This document shows positions 29,606-36,050 of a stretch of DNA of 64,000 bases, piece after piece. Numbering within the stretch: position 1 is the first letter of the stretch; each line of letters starts with the position of its first letter. Under the pieces are notes generated by a model. The model had not been told where the DNA came from. It did not search any database and worked only from the letters and a program-made list of their open reading frames with translations. Source of the stretch: Hymenobacter pini (lineage in GTDB: Bacteria; Bacteroidota; Bacteroidia; Cytophagales; Hymenobacteraceae); assembly GCF_020421205.1 (NCBI RefSeq), contig NZ_JAIZZH010000003.1, positions 434,001 to 498,000 on the forward strand. The letters run 5' to 3'. A program made the translations under genes and the position numbers.

Positions 29606-32083
29606 TTAAAACTTCACCCCTACCGAAGCCAGAAAGTTGCGGGTGGCCTGGGGATAGTAGTAGTTGAAGGTGAGCTGCTGGCCGGTGGCATCGGGGTAGC
29701 CGTAGGTGTAGCCGTTGGCCACGTACTCCCGGTTGAGCAGGTTATTCACCAGCAAGCCCAGCTCCAGCTCCCGCATAAACCGGGGCTGCACGGTGTAACG
29801 CAGACGCAGGTCTAGCACCTGGTAGGCAGCAATGGCCTTGTTGGCCGACTCCGTGTTATCCAGATACTGGCGGCTCACGGTTTTGTAGAGCAGGGCCGCG
29901 CGCAGGCCCTTCACCGGCATTACCTCCACCGTATGCGCCGATACAGCGCTGGGCGAGTAGGAAATGGTGGTGGTGCGGCCTTCGGAGGCAATTACCGGGT
30001 TGTAGTCCTTATCGTAGGTCACGGCGCGGTAGTCCAGAATGCGGTTGCGGCTCAGGGTGAGGGTGCTGCTCAGGCTCAGCCAGGTGAGCGGCTGGTAGGC
30101 GCCCGTCAGCTCCACGCCGGCCCGGTAGCTGCGGGGTGCGTTGGTGCGCAGCGGGGTCCCCACGTCGTTGAGCTGGCCGGTATTCACCAGCTGGTTGCGG
30201 TAGCGCATGTAGAACCCGTTGATTTCAGCCCGCAGCACTTGGTTGTTCACGGTGCGGTTGAGGCGGTAGCCGCCTTCCAGGTCGTGGAGCTGCTCAGCTT
30301 TGGGGCCGGCATCATACAACGGACGGTCCGTGAAGTCGGAGCGCACGGGCTCCCGGTGGGCCACGGCATAGCTGGCATATAGCGTCTGGCCAGCAGAAAG
30401 CTGCCAGGTGAGGCCGGCTTTGGGGTTGAAGAAGGTGTAATCGGCCTTGGCCGATACGGGCACCTGCTTGTCCTCAATGCCGCCCAGCTCGTAGTTGATG
30501 CGGCGCACCTGCACGTCGGCGTACACGCTCAGCTTTTCCGCAGCCTGCCAGATGGCGCGGGCGTAGGCGTTGTAGTCGGTTTTGGTGGCGTCGTTGAAGT
30601 AGGACCGGTGGCGGATGCTGCCCGTGGAGGCGTAGCGCGCCCAGATAACCTCGCCGTAATGGTCGTTGAGGAAGCGGTTCCAGCCCCCGCCCAGCGTAGC
30701 CTGCACCTTGCCGTCGGCGGGCTGGTAGTTCAGCGCGAAGATGCCGCCGAAGAAGTAGTTATCCAGCCATTTGCGGTCCACCAAATCGGTGCGCTTGATG
30801 GTGGTGGTGTTGGGCGCGGTACCCAGCACCACGTCGGGCAGGTTGTAGTCGGCCAGCTTGCGGTTGGCGCGGAAGCTCTCGTAGTAGCCGAAGCCCCGGG
30901 TAAGGTGGGCGGCGGCGGCCATATTCCAGTTACTTCCCAGGCCTTGGGTGAGGTGGAGCTGGTAGTGGTTCTGCTGGTAGTTGTCGGTCTGGTTGTCGTA
31001 GGTGTAGTAGGCGTAGCGGCGGCCTTCGCGCAGGGCGCGGGCGGCATCCTCGGGGCTCAGCTCGTAGTTGTCCACGTACTGCTGCAGACCGGCGGCGTTG
31101 CGGGTGAGGGCCGGCTCAGGCACCCCGTTCCAGGCTTGGTAGGTTTTCTCCCGGCCCGAGAAGGTGATGAACTTGAGCAGCGTGTTCTTCTGCTGGTAGC
31201 CGGCGGCCAGGTAGTACGATTTCAAATCGGAAGCCCCGCGCACCATATAGCCATCGGAGCTGATGCGCGACAGGCGACCATCCACGGTGAAGCGGCCGTT
31301 GATAAGGCCGGTACCGAACTGCACGTTGTTTTTCCAGGTGTTATAGGAGCCGTACGTGTTCTGGCTTTCCGCGTAGGCCTGCGGGCGGCTTTCCAGGGTG
31401 CTCAGGTTGAGTGAGGCCCCAAAGGCGGCGCTGCCGTTCTGGCTGGTGCCCACGCCCCGCTGCACTTGCAGGCTGCTGGTGCTGGAAGCCAGGTCGGGTA
31501 GGTTCACGAAGAACGCGCCGTGGCTTTCGGCGTCGTTCAGCGGCACGCCGTTCACCGTCACGTTGATGCCCTCAATGCCCGTGCCCCGCACCCGGATGCC
31601 GGTGTAGCCCACGCCGTTGCCGGCGTCGGAGTTCACCACCACGGAGGGCGTCTGGTCGAGCAGGTAGGGAATATCCTGGCCGAAGTTGCGCTTTTCCAGG
31701 TCTTCCTTGCTGAGGTTGGTGTAGGCTGTGGCCGTGCGCTCGTTGGCGCGGGAGGCCGTTACCAGGGCCTCACCGGTAAGCACGCCGCCGGGCTGCAGCT
31801 GTAGGCGCAGTTGCTGGGGGCCGGCCTGGCCCTCCAGGCGTTGCACTAGTGGCTCGTAGCCCACAAATGTGATGCGCAACTCGTGCACACCCGCGGCCAC
31901 GGCCGGCAGGGTAAACGTGCCATCCGTGGAAGCGGCTACGGCTACGCCGTCCAGCAATACGGTGGCATTGGGCAGGGCCACGCCCGTACGGGCATCCAGC
32001 ACTGCACCCGACACGGGCCCTTGCGCCCATGCCGCTCCGGTAGCGGCCAGCAAGGCTACTCCGGTAAACACTAAACTTTTCAC
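29606..32083 (-). CDS. TonB-dependent receptor, probably for thiamine or a derivative
   Basis: The 825-residue outer-membrane protein has a signal peptide (residues 1-20), a carboxypeptidase-regulatory-like domain (about 22-97, PVSGAVLDARTGVALPNATV), a plug (about 115-225, LLDQTPSVVVNSDAGNG, RGTGIEGINVTVNGVPLND) and a 22-strand-type barrel ending ATRNFLASVGVKF. It imports a large substrate using TonB energy. A TPP riboswitch lies in its leader, which identifies it as the thiamine-regulated receptor known in Bacteroidota (OMR1 type in comparative studies). The start is a GTG at 32083. No TonB-box-like sequence is certain. The gene stands alone with REP elements after it. Confidence 0.93.
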   Translation of the reverse strand: MKSLVFTGVALLAATGAAWAQGPVSGAVLDARTGVALPNATVLLDGVAVAASTDGTFTLPAVAAGVHELRITFVGYEPLVQRLEGQAGPQQLRLQLQPGGVLTGEALVTASRANERTATAYTNLSKEDLEKRNFGQDIPYLLDQTPSVVVNSDAGNGVGYTGIRVRGTGIEGINVTVNGVPLNDAESHGAFFVNLPDLASSTSSLQVQRGVGTSQNGSAAFGASLNLSTLESRPQAYAESQNTYGSYNTWKNNVQFGTGLINGRFTVDGRLSRISSDGYMVRGASDLKSYYLAAGYQQKNTLLKFITFSGREKTYQAWNGVPEPALTRNAAGLQQYVDNYELSPEDAARALREGRRYAYYTYDNQTDNYQQNHYQLHLTQGLGSNWNMAAAAHLTRGFGYYESFRANRKLADYNLPDVVLGTAPNTTTIKRTDLVDRKWLDNYFFGGIFALNYQPADGKVQATLGGGWNRFLNDHYGEVIWARYASTGSIRHRSYFNDATKTDYNAYARAIWQAAEKLSVYADVQVRRINYELGGIEDKQVPVSAKADYTFFNPKAGLTWQLSAGQTLYASYAVAHREPVRSDFTDRPLYDAGPKAEQLHDLEGGYRLNRTVNNQVLRAEINGFYMRYRNQLVNTGQLNDVGTPLRTNAPRSYRAGVELTGAYQPLTWLSLSSTLTLSRNRILDYRAVTYDKDYNPVIASEGRTTTISYSPSAVSAHTVEVMPVKGLRAALLYKTVSRQYLDNTESANKAIAAYQVLDLRLRYTVQPRFMRELELGLLVNNLLNREYVANGYTYGYPDATGQQLTFNYYYPQATRNFLASVGVKF

Positions 32084-32114
32084 TGGTGAAAAATGGAAAA
32101 GGTGGAACGGACCC

Positions 32115-32133
32115 GGTGCCAGGGGTCGGCACC
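32115..32133 (-). promoter_or_regulatory. Hairpin between TPP aptamer and receptor start
   Basis: ggtgcc-aggggtc-ggcacc (32115-32133) is a perfect 6-base-pair hairpin located between aptamer and start codon, in the position of an expression platform. Its arm ggtgcc repeats part of the aptamer sequence ggggtgcc, so alternative pairing is possible. No T run follows, which favours control of translation over termination. Confidence 0.45.
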
Positions 32134-32149
32134 CTAAGGTTTTTCGTTC

Positions 32150-32238
32150 GCGGATCGTTTGTTCCCTTCGCCGGCATTACCCGGGCAGGTTCAATGGGTA
32201 TGATCTCAGCCATCCTGTGCAGGAGGGCACCCCTAAAC
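32150..32238 (-). promoter_or_regulatory. TPP riboswitch (THI element)
   Basis: On the minus strand the leader reads aggggtgcc, then ggctgagatcatacccattg, gaacctg, and ccgggtaatgccggcgaagg gaac. These are the conserved P1-proximal GGGGTGC, the CTGAGA of the pyrimidine-sensing arm, and the GAACCTG...GGTAATRCCRGCGAAGGGA of the pyrophosphate arm of the thiamine pyrophosphate aptamer. It begins a few bases after the predicted transcription start and lies about 70 bases before the TonB receptor start. High TPP should switch the receptor off. Confidence 0.95.
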
Positions 32239-32245
32239 TATGCCG

Positions 32246-32253
32246 CAAAGGTA
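32246..32253 (-). promoter_or_regulatory. -7 promoter element of the riboswitch transcript
   Basis: TACCTTTG on the minus strand (32253-32246) fits TAnnTTTG and places the transcript start near 32239, directly before the aptamer. No clear -33 element. Confidence 0.55.
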
Positions 32254-32406
32254 AGCGGGAGTTTGGGTTTTGCGAGGTCTTACCCGTTCATCCTGGCTAT
32301 TTCGCTCCAAAAAGCCTCCAATGTATCCTCAACTGCCCACCATTTCACCCGGGTACACAAGCCAGCAACAAGCGCACAAATTGCTGCTCAAACGCTACTT
32401 TATTTC

Positions 32407-32435
32407 TTGACAATCAAGTAAATTAGCTAACCTTG
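32407..32435 (+). promoter_or_regulatory. Possible promoter of the 74-residue membrane protein gene
   Basis: TTG (32407-32409), 18 bases, then TAACCTTG (32428-32435), one mismatch from TAnnTTTG. Transcription would begin near 32442, about 110 bases before the ATG at 32552. Confidence 0.4.
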
Positions 32436-32473
32436 GTAGTTGTCCGCATAAAATCTGGCACTACCAAAACAAC

Positions 32474-32519
32474 CCGGCCTGCGCTACCGTTTCTTGCCCA
32501 AAGGGCCGGTTCTTTTTTT
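32474..32519 (+). terminator. Orphan terminator-like hairpin in a leader
   Basis: ccggcc (32474-32479) pairs with ggccgg (32504-32509) around a 24-base loop and is followed by ttcttttttt. No plus-strand gene lies upstream within the gap, so this would end a short leader RNA before the 74-residue gene. Confidence 0.45.
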
Positions 32520-32551
32520 CGGCTTGCTGTTGCACCTCTGCCCATCCTGCC

Positions 32552-32776
32552 ATGCTCTCTTCCGGTTTACTCTACCTGTTTGTTGCCCTGGTATTCGTTG
32601 GCTTGCTACTGGCATTTCCGCGCCGCCGCCAGCGCATTCCCCCCACCCCCGACAGTGACGACGACGGGGGCGAACCGCTGGATGATGGCTTACCTGACTT
32701 CGACCTGCCCCCCGGTATTTCCCGCCCCATCAACGACTGGGAGCCGGACTACAACCGCCGCCCAGTGGAGGTGTAG
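32552..32776 (+). CDS. Small single-helix membrane protein
   Basis: The 74-residue product has one hydrophobic N-terminal helix (SGLLYLFVALVFVGLLLAF), a basic stop (PRRRQR) and an acidic, proline-rich tail (SDDDGGEPLDDGLPDFDLPP). Topology would put the acidic tail in the cytoplasm. I do not know a function. The composition of the tail and the codon use look like coding sequence. Its stop codon forms the first bases of a heptad inverted repeat. Confidence 0.6.
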   Translation: MLSSGLLYLFVALVFVGLLLAFPRRRQRIPPTPDSDDDGGEPLDDGLPDFDLPPGISRPINDWEPDYNRRPVEV

Positions 32777-32978
32777 AATTCAGAACTTAGAAGTGAGAAT
32801 TTAGAACAAAGAAGCTGTTTGAGTTAGCCATAAACGATGTAGAAGCACACTAACAGTTTCACCACTCAAACTGAGAGGGGAGCCCTTCGTTCCGGCAATG
32901 CGCCAACAGAACGAAAGGCTCCCCTCTTACTTCTTTGTTCTCATTTCTAAGCACTGGCTTCTCAGTTCTAAATTCTAC
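32773..32978. repeat. Nested heptad-word inverted repeat between convergent genes
   Basis: The left arm (32773-32814) reads as 7-base words gaattca, gaactta, gaagtga, gaattta, gaacaaa, gaag. The right arm (32930-32978) is its imperfect reverse complement, ending aattctac. Both stop codons of the flanking convergent genes lie inside the arms. A strong inner hairpin, agaggggagcc (32874-32884) with ggctcccctct (32917-32927), sits between them. Confidence 0.8.
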
Positions 32979-33391
32979 AAATCCTTGGCCATGCGAATGT
33001 AGGGGATGGTGCCGCGGTAGAAGCGGTTGCCCTCGGGCTCCAGACCAAAGGCCCGGTAGAAGTTTTCGTTCACGGCGCGGGCGTCGCACCAGATGCGCTG
33101 GGCCCCTTTCTGGCGGGCATCATCCAGCACCTGGCGCAGCAGCTGGGAGCCGATACCCTGGCCCTGGCAATCGGGGCGGGTGGCAAACTTACGGAAGCGG
33201 GCCACGCTACCGTCAATGAACAAGGAAATCACCGATACGAGCTTGCCATTGCGGAAGGCCCCGTAGTGGTGGCCTTGCTCGTCCTGGTTCAGTTTTACGT
33301 AATCAAGGGATTCCTGGGGCCACAGCACTTCGTGGCGCAGCGGGTAGGTTTCGGCCGCCTTGATGGGGCGGATGGTAATTTCGGAGGTCAT
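32975..33391 (-). CDS. GNAT family N-acetyltransferase
   Basis: The 138-residue protein has the GNAT acetyl-CoA binding core: RFRKFATRPDCQGQGIGSQL contains the R/Q-x-x-G-x-G/A motif (QGQGIG), followed by RIWCDARAVNENFYRAFGL, the usual motif B helix with its tyrosine. It transfers acetyl from acetyl-CoA to an unknown amine substrate. The ATG at 33391 is chosen over a TTG upstream. It begins 7 bases from the end of the aldose epimerase gene, so the two share an operon with the NAD salvage genes above. Confidence 0.9.
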   Translation of the reverse strand: MTSEITIRPIKAAETYPLRHEVLWPQESLDYVKLNQDEQGHHYGAFRNGKLVSVISLFIDGSVARFRKFATRPDCQGQGIGSQLLRQVLDDARQKGAQRIWCDARAVNENFYRAFGLEPEGNRFYRGTIPYIRMAKDL

Positions 33392-33398
33392 GAAGAGG

Positions 33399-34274
33399 TT
33401 ACTCAACGGTGATGCTATGCGAGGTAATAAACTGCTGGCCGGGCCGCAGATGCAGAATTCCTTCCTTATCGGCTAGCTCCCGGGAGCCGGTGGTGGCGCT
33501 GGCAATGCCGTGCCAGGGCTCGATGCACACGAACGGCACGCCGGGCCCTTTGGTCCAAAGGCCCAGGTACGGAAACCCGTCGAAGCGCACCCGCACCGCG
33601 CGGCCCGAGCGGCGGCTGCGCAGCATGAGGTGGGTGAAATCGAAGTGCTTAAACACCAGTGCATCCTGCGCAAACAGCGCGTAGCTGAGCGGCAAGGTAG
33701 CTTGCTGCTCCAGCACGGGCGCGGTGTGACCCGTGAGCAGCCCTCCATCCAGCAAATGCCGCTGCAAAGTTACGGGCTGGTCGAACACAAATTCATAGTC
33801 CTCGAAGGTTTCCTCGGGCAGCAGCGGGCAGCGGAAGGCCGGGTGGGCCCCAATGCTGAATAGCAGCTCATCGGCGCCAGGGTTTTCAACCTCCCAGCCA
33901 ATGGTGAGCGTGGGGCCCGCCAGCCGGTAGCTGATGCGTAGGGCAAAGGCAAACGGGTACTGCTGACGCGTGGCCTCGGTGTCGCGCAGCTCAAACGTCA
34001 ACTCAGTTGGGCTCTGGTGCAGCAGCTGAAACTCCTGGTCGCGGGCGAAACCGTGCTGGGTGAGGCGGAAGTCCTGGCCGCGGTACTGGTAGGTATCCTG
34101 CGGGAGGCGGCCCACAATGGGGAACAGCACCGGGGCGTGGCGGTTCCAGTGGGCAGCCTCGGCGGGCCAGATGTATTCCAGGTTTTGCAGGTCTTTGCGC
34201 ACAAAGCTGTGTAGCTCGGCCCCGTGGGTATTCACGGCTACGCGGCACAGGTCGTTTTCGAGGGTATAGAGCAT
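33399..34274 (-). CDS. Aldose 1-epimerase family protein
   Basis: The 291-residue product belongs to the galactose mutarotase / glucose-6-phosphate 1-epimerase superfamily. Visible are YIWPAEAAHWNRHAPVLFPI (substrate-binding region), QHGFARDQEF with the conserved His-Gly, the catalytic-type IGAHPAFRCPL, and KGPGVPFVCIEPWHGIA with the glutamate and tryptophan-histidine of the LACX-like group. It probably interconverts sugar anomers; the actual sugar is unknown. The ATG at 34274 starts the first strand. It is flanked on the same strand by the nicotinamide riboside kinase (50-base gap) and GNAT. Confidence 0.9.
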   Translation of the reverse strand: MLYTLENDLCRVAVNTHGAELHSFVRKDLQNLEYIWPAEAAHWNRHAPVLFPIVGRLPQDTYQYRGQDFRLTQHGFARDQEFQLLHQSPTELTFELRDTEATRQQYPFAFALRISYRLAGPTLTIGWEVENPGADELLFSIGAHPAFRCPLLPEETFEDYEFVFDQPVTLQRHLLDGGLLTGHTAPVLEQQATLPLSYALFAQDALVFKHFDFTHLMLRSRRSGRAVRVRFDGFPYLGLWTKGPGVPFVCIEPWHGIASATTGSRELADKEGILHLRPGQQFITSHSITVE

Positions 34275-34324
34275 ACGGGTGGGAGTGGCAATCAGCCTCC
34301 CCAACGGCAAGCCGGCCCCGAAGG

Positions 34325-34888
34325 TTAAACCCGCAGGCTGGCCGGGGCCCGCCAATAGCCGGTTTTGCCCAGCAAAGTATCCACGTGAAAGCAGGCCTGC
34401 TCCAGCCGCTCGGTGGGGTCGCCGCTGATTTCGGCAAAGTTGGACATCTGCTCCCGCAGCTCGCGCAGGTACAAATCGTAGAAATACTGGCGGTGGTGCG
34501 GATGCTCGCGCAGGGGGTCCGGCTCCCAAGGCAAATCCACGTTCATCAGCAATACCAAATCGTACTGCTGCTGCTCAATCTGCTCCAGAATCCACTGCGG
34601 ACACACGCCAAAAGCATGCTCGGCCCAGATTTTAATTACCAGCAAATCGGTGTCGCAGAACACAATGGGCCGCCCCTGCAGCTGCGCGGCCTGCATGGCG
34701 TTCTGCTCGGCCCGGAGCTGGCCGCGGGCAATCCGCTCCAGGTCGGCGAGGGAGTAGCCCGGGCCGTGCTGCTCCAGGTAATAACGCGCGTATTCGGGGG
34801 CCCAGGTAGTAGTGTAATGTTCAGCCAGCAAGCGGCTCAGAGTAGTTTTACCCGTCGATTCGGGTCCGGTAAGGGCAACGCGCAGCAC
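34325..34888 (-). CDS. Nicotinamide riboside kinase-like ATPase (NadR C-terminal type)
   Basis: The 187-residue product resembles the C-terminal kinase domain of NadR. The P-loop ALTGPESTGKTTLS is at about residues 5-18, followed by WAPEYARYYLEQHGPGYS and the phosphate-side motif VFCDTDLLVIKIWAEHAFG. It would phosphorylate nicotinamide riboside to NMN. A GTG start at 34888 gives the family N-terminus (MLRVALTGPESTGK); the frame is open into pnuC but that part is not conserved. It follows pnuC by 41 bases, a transporter for the same substrate, which supports the role. No nucleotidyltransferase domain is fused. Confidence 0.88.
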   Translation of the reverse strand: MLRVALTGPESTGKTTLSRLLAEHYTTTWAPEYARYYLEQHGPGYSLADLERIARGQLRAEQNAMQAAQLQGRPIVFCDTDLLVIKIWAEHAFGVCPQWILEQIEQQQYDLVLLMNVDLPWEPDPLREHPHHRQYFYDLYLRELREQMSNFAEISGDPTERLEQACFHVDTLLGKTGYWRAPASLRV

Positions 34889-34929
34889 GTAAGGGGAGAT
34901 AATCAGCGGTGAAGAACGAAATATACGGT

Positions 34930-35556
34930 TTACGCGGCTCCCGACAAGGCGGCCTGCTCTTTCCGTAGCGCCTGCCGCCACTCCCAATAGCCGTACACGG
35001 CCAGCCCCAGGTACAGAGCGTAAAGGGCGCTGGTTGGGTACAGGTGCTTGTACCAGAGAATAGGCACGTACATAACGTCCACTACAATCCATAGCCACCA
35101 GTTTTCCAGCCGCTTACGCATCAGCAGGTACTGCGCCGCCAGGCTGATGGCTGTGGTAAGAGCATCCCAGTGCGGCAGGGCAGCATCAGTGTAGTGTTGC
35201 AGATAGTAGCCGGCACCCAAGGTGTAAAACGCCACGAATAACAGGCACCCCAACCACTCCGCGGGCCGGGTGTGCGACACGGCCAGTTTTGTTTCGTTAC
35301 GGCCGCCGTACAGCCACTGGTACCAGCCATATACGCTCAGCCCAATAAACCAGACCTGCAGGAACCCATCGGAATATAACCCCGCTTGGTAATACACCAG
35401 CACGTACAGCGCGCAGCTGACAATGGCCACCGGAAAATTCCAGAGCGACTCGCGGGCGGCCAGCCACACGCAGGCAAACCCGGTGAGTACGGCTACCCAC
35501 TCCAACGGACTGCCGCCAGCAGCAGCCTTCCAGAAATCAACTAGTGCTTGCAACAC
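34930..35556 (-). CDS. pnuC: PnuC-type nicotinamide riboside transporter
   Basis: The 208-residue inner-membrane protein has about seven helices with the family pattern: LEWVAVLTGFACVWLAARES, NFPVAIVSCALYVLVYYQAG, YGWYQWLYGG, and the NWWLWIVVDVMYVPILWYKH motif (WxxW-x-x-x-D-x-x-Y). PnuC moves nicotinamide riboside by facilitated diffusion, trapped by the kinase. Relatives in Bacteroidota (PnuT) carry thiamine instead, and a TPP-regulated receptor is 3 kb away, but this gene has no riboswitch and is coupled to a NadR-type kinase. The start is GTG at 35556. Confidence 0.88.
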   Translation of the reverse strand: MLQALVDFWKAAAGGSPLEWVAVLTGFACVWLAARESLWNFPVAIVSCALYVLVYYQAGLYSDGFLQVWFIGLSVYGWYQWLYGGRNETKLAVSHTRPAEWLGCLLFVAFYTLGAGYYLQHYTDAALPHWDALTTAISLAAQYLLMRKRLENWWLWIVVDVMYVPILWYKHLYPTSALYALYLGLAVYGYWEWRQALRKEQAALSGAA

Positions 35557-35620
35557 GGAAAAACCTGGTAAAGCCTTATCAACTGCTGCGCAATCTGCGG
35601 GCGGGTTTCCGAGGCATGGT

Positions 35621-35628
35621 CAAAGCTA
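35621..35628 (-). promoter_or_regulatory. -7 promoter element of the pnuC operon
   Basis: TAGCTTTG on the minus strand (35628-35621) fits TAnnTTTG, 65 bases before pnuC. It lies back to back with the rhodanese promoter element. Confidence 0.45.
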
Positions 35629-35641
35629 ACGAGTAGCGCGG

Positions 35642-35649
35642 TAATTTTG
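35642..35649 (+). promoter_or_regulatory. -7 promoter element of the rhodanese gene
   Basis: TAATTTTG at 35642-35649 fits TAnnTTTG and is 39 bases before the ATG at 35688. Confidence 0.5.
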
Positions 35650-35687
35650 CGGAGTCTGCGGCCATTCACCCGCTGATTCCCGCTGCT

Positions 35688-36011
35688 ATGCTCCCGGAAA
35701 TTACTCCGCTTGCCTTACAAGCCCGCCTCCAGCAAGGCGAGGATATTCAACTTATTGATGTGCGCCAGCCCGAGGAGTTTGCCTATTGCCGCATTGAGGG
35801 CAGCCAGCTGATTCCGCTGGGAGAGCTAGCCCGCCACGCTGAGGAAATTGACCCCGACCGGCCCACCGTGCTCATCTGCCACCACGGGGTGCGCTCCATG
35901 CAGGCCCTGGCCTACCTCCAACACCGCCACGAGCTTACCAACCTGCTCAACCTGCGCGGCGGCATTCACGCCTGGAGCCTGCAGGCCGACCCCTCGGTGC
36001 CTGTGTATTAA
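35688..36011 (+). CDS. Single-domain rhodanese-like sulfurtransferase
   Basis: The 107-residue protein is one rhodanese domain: IQLIDVRQPEEFAYCRIEGS (CH2A-type), IPLGEL, then the active-site loop VLICHHGVRSM with the catalytic cysteine, and LLNLRGGIHAWSLQ at the end. It transfers sulfur from a donor to a thiophilic acceptor; the substrate is unknown. Cytosolic, with no signal peptide. The hrpB ATG is 40 bases after its stop on the same strand, so they may be co-transcribed. Confidence 0.94.
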   Translation: MLPEITPLALQARLQQGEDIQLIDVRQPEEFAYCRIEGSQLIPLGELARHAEEIDPDRPTVLICHHGVRSMQALAYLQHRHELTNLLNLRGGIHAWSLQADPSVPVY

Positions 36012-36050
36012 TTGGTAGCACCCCGCTCTTTCTTTCGCAATTCGCCGTCC

